The position numbers were made by a program, and so were the translations under genes. A stretch of DNA of 43,890 bases from JBKPCD01 sp046727175 (GTDB taxonomy: Bacteria; Acidobacteriota; Vicinamibacteria; Vicinamibacterales; 2-12-FULL-66-21): the NCBI GenBank assembly GCA_046727175.1, contig JBKPCD010000066.1:1-43890 (forward strand), in the 5' to 3' direction. A model generated the notes under the pieces. That model ran no database searches. It saw nothing but the letters and a program-made list of their open reading frames with translations, and was not told the DNA's origin. Below are positions 42,088 through 43,890 of the stretch, piece by piece. Each line of letters begins with the position of its first letter. Positions within the stretch are counted from its first letter, which is position 1.

Positions 42088-42244
42088 GCTTTGGGCGCTC
42101 ATGGCTTCGGGCTTTGGGCCTGTCGAAAAATCCTGGCGCAAGTGCACCAGCAAGAATCCAACACGCAGTGAACGAAGTAACTCACTAACCAAAGCCACTT
42201 GCTGCAGGACACGCCTAGCGCCCAGAGTCCTGAGCCTAGAGCCG
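42088..42244. repeat. Inverted GGCTTTGGGC word repeat between convergent genes
   Basis: The left stretch (42088-42120) has GGCTTTGGGCGCTCATGGCT and TTCGGGCTTTGGGCC. The right stretch (42217-42244) has CTAGCGCCCAGAGTCCTGAG and CCTAGAGCC. Together they form an imperfect inverted pair of the family seen at 28629-28692. Confidence 0.6.
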
Positions 42245-43528
42245 ATTTGACCCATCCAGGCCACTTCGGCTTCCGGCCTTGATCAAGACGGAGCGGAGGC
42301 TCACGAGTGTCTTTTCGAGCGACTCGCGCGCGATGCGCTCGACGGTGCCGGTGACGAACGGTCGAAGCAGTGTCGGCACACTTCGACTCAGGCTGACGGA
42401 CTCGCATTCGATCAGCACGCCGCCATCGGCCTCCTCGTACCGCCAGTATGCGTTGAGTCGCCACAGGAATCCGCGATCCGATCCTGGTGCCCGCTCGTGC
42501 TCGCGTAGCGTGCCGGCCTCGCTCAACTCTGCAACCTTCGTGGCGACGCTGCGGCTCGTCGCGCGCGCCGGCGACAACCGACGGTAATCGACGGAGTGCT
42601 CGGTGTTGTATGTCACCGTGATGACGCTCGTGCGACGCAACTTGAGGAACACACGGACGTGATCGCCGTCGCGATAGAGCAGCTTCGATGCAAGCACGTC
42701 CTCGTAAGACTCCGACTCGCGACCAGCGTGAGCAAGCAGGTAACGGAGCACGCCGTCGACCGTTGCGTCGCGCACGAAGACGGCACCCACCCAATGATGA
42801 ATCCGGCCGTCAGGGACAGGAATATCGCTCGCGCCCGGCGCGGCCGATTCGAGGTGGGTCATGGCGACGCCGCCGCTCACGGCGATCTGGCGCCAATTCG
42901 GCGGCGTCGAAAACTGATCCTCGGCGAAGAACGTCCCTGAGGCCGATGTCCGTCCGTGGCGTTCGTCGACGCGCCGTTCGTACCTCTGCCAGGCGGCAAG
43001 TGTTGCCGGCGTGAGCTCGGCGAACATGTCCGCCGCGGCGACGGTCGTCGCACCCGATGTCGCGAGGAAGATCGGCAGCACGCCACCGAAAACGATCGTT
43101 CCCGCGGTGCGTTTCTTCTGCGCGCAAGTGGAGAAGACGAGCTCGTTGCTGGCCACGAAGTTCACGATCGAGCATGCAAGGATCGCAACGACGTTCGCGA
43201 GCAGCGGGTCCACTCCGAGGCGGCCGGTCAGCAGTGTCATCACCGCGAGATTGCCGATCATCGATATGCCGCCGTTGAGCAGGTGGAACCGGGCGAGCTG
43301 CGCAAGCAGCACCTCACGCGACGTGGCGCGCCGATCGCGCCACGTCCAGTGAACGTGCCAGGCGAAGTTGTGGAGAAGCGTCAATTCCACCGCCAAGATC
43401 GTTGCCACCAGATACGGCGCGTGCGCGAAACGCACCAGTACTCCAAGGCCAGCCATTTGTACGATGGCGCCGAGCACGCCCACCGCATTGAACGTGAGCC
43501 AGCGGCCGAGGCCAAGAGGGCCTTTCAT
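42236..43528 (-). CDS. GtrA-like membrane protein fused to a C-terminal soluble domain
   Basis: The 430-residue product has a GtrA-type N-terminus (about 1-140) with four helices: RWLTFNAVGVLGAIVQMAGL, VATILAVELTLLHNFAWH, MIGNLAVMTLLTG and NVVAILACSIVNFVASNELVF. GtrA proteins move polyprenyl-linked sugars. A fifth helix (TIVFGGVLPIFLA) precedes a soluble part of about 260 residues rich in beta strands (VTVTYNTEHSVDYRRL, RLNAYWRYEEADGGVLIECE), which might be a START/SRPBCC-like or envelope domain. That domain's family was not identified. The fusion is uncommon. It overlaps nothing and lies downstream of the partial glycosylase on the same strand. Confidence 0.8.
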   Translation of the reverse strand: MKGPLGLGRWLTFNAVGVLGAIVQMAGLGVLVRFAHAPYLVATILAVELTLLHNFAWHVHWTWRDRRATSREVLLAQLARFHLLNGGISMIGNLAVMTLLTGRLGVDPLLANVVAILACSIVNFVASNELVFSTCAQKKRTAGTIVFGGVLPIFLATSGATTVAAADMFAELTPATLAAWQRYERRVDERHGRTSASGTFFAEDQFSTPPNWRQIAVSGGVAMTHLESAAPGASDIPVPDGRIHHWVGAVFVRDATVDGVLRYLLAHAGRESESYEDVLASKLLYRDGDHVRVFLKLRRTSVITVTYNTEHSVDYRRLSPARATSRSVATKVAELSEAGTLREHERAPGSDRGFLWRLNAYWRYEEADGGVLIECESVSLSRSVPTLLRPFVTGTVERIARESLEKTLVSLRSVLIKAGSRSGLDGSNRL

Positions 43529-43580
43529 ACCTGTGAATGCGCGGAAAACCGGCGAAACAGCTCAACAGATCAACAGATCA

Positions 43581-43665
43581 ACAGGAGATCAGAAGGACAG
43601 GAGTAAGACTCTTCGTGTTCCAAGTTCTGTTGGGGTATGTATCTCCTGACCTCCTTGTCTCCTGT
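43581..43665. repeat. Inverted AGGAGATCAGAAGG word repeat
   Basis: The left arm 43581-43603 (ACAGGAGATCAGAAGGACAG) and the right arm 43643-43665 (CTCCTGACCTCCTTGTCTCC) are imperfect reverse complements. The words are those of 12369-12420. Confidence 0.65.
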
Positions 43666-43671
43666 AAAGCC

Positions 43672-43890
43672 TCACTGGCGTTCGAGTCGCGCTCGCCGCA
43701 TTTCGAGCTCGTCGATCGTCTTCGGCCAATCCTCGCGAAGAAGGCGTGAAAGCGATCGGTCCGAGAGCAGTCGCCCTCCGGTCTGGCACGTCGGGCAGTA
43801 ATTGGCTTCGTTCGTCGCGTAGACGATGCGCTGTACTGGTGAGCCGCAGACCGGACAGGGCTGACCGTAGCGTCCGTGCACAGACATGCC
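43672..43890 (-). CDS. Formamidopyrimidine-DNA glycosylase family (Fpg/Nei), C-terminal end
   Basis: The visible part is the last 73 codons; the 5' part lies beyond the window. It contains the Fpg/Nei zinc finger with two CxxC pairs (GQPCPVCGSPVQRIVYATNE, NYCPTCQTGG) followed by a tail RLLSDRSLSRLLREDWPKTI. The reading frame continues through 43890 (GMSVHGRYG), in agreement with the family, which reads ...V-GR-GKPCP-CG there. These enzymes excise oxidised bases such as 8-oxoguanine. The tail (SRLLREDWPKTIDELE) is longer than in E. coli Fpg. Confidence 0.85.
   Translation of the reverse strand, partial: GMSVHGRYGQPCPVCGSPVQRIVYATNEANYCPTCQTGGRLLSDRSLSRLLREDWPKTIDELEMRRARLERQ

Overview
The window is GC-rich, densely packed bacterial chromosome from a diderm. 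It has TonB, OmpA, TamA/TamB-like and LemA proteins and many GTG starts. The mix of gene families and the palindrome-rich spacers point to an Acidobacteriota genome, most likely class Vicinamibacteria. That assignment is inference from gene content, since no rRNA or marker set is present.

Layout. 1-5.6 kb: an edge-truncated IS630-like transposase, a 169-bp inverted-repeat element, a polytopic membrane protein, a DinB-fold protein, and a secreted BNR/VPS10-type propeller gene interrupted by one in-frame TGA. 5.8-9.4 kb: a LemA / TPM-domain / nucleotidyltransferase-like set on the minus strand, with an aspartyl protease gene between LemA and TPM. 9.4-12.3 kb: YvcK/CofD-like protein coupled to an ABC-F ATPase. 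12.5-15.5 kb: SLOG-like protein, stand-alone LigD phosphoesterase and a POT peptide transporter. 15.6-18.4 kb: a radical SAM selenoprotein whose Cys-Sec tail is cut off by ordinary gene calling, followed by an ATP-grasp ligase. 18.4-21.7 kb: YggX, two tiny stress-type proteins, an OmpA-family protein and a small membrane protein. 21.9-28.6 kb: an Omp85/TamA-like protein and TamB. 28.7-32 kb: a molybdopterin oxidoreductase, a small acidic protein and a Yip1 membrane protein. 32-36 kb: TonB plus a TPR-CHAT protein that lacks both CHAT catalytic residues. 36-43.9 kb: a small conserved protein, NDH-2, a DUF3810-type membrane metalloprotease, topoisomerase IB, a DUF4097 lipoprotein, a zinc-ribbon protein, an NAD(P)-binding protein, a GtrA fusion and the 3' end of an Fpg/Nei glycosylase.

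How the genes work together. Clear functional pairs are Omp85+TamB (outer-membrane biogenesis), YvcK+ABC-F (tandem, 4 bp apart), radical SAM selenoprotein+ATP-grasp (possible biosynthetic pair) and TonB+CHAT (20-bp spacing).

The most striking results are: (1) the UGA at 17002-17004 reads as selenocysteine in a CUAEP tail, with a SECIS-like hairpin right after it; (2) palindromic REP-like elements with a TTCA/TGAA loop lie in frame inside two coding regions; (3) most spacers carry imperfect inverted repeats built from short drifting words, and one such family (purine/pyrimidine) has supplied N-terminal hydrophobic sequence to two membrane or secreted proteins.
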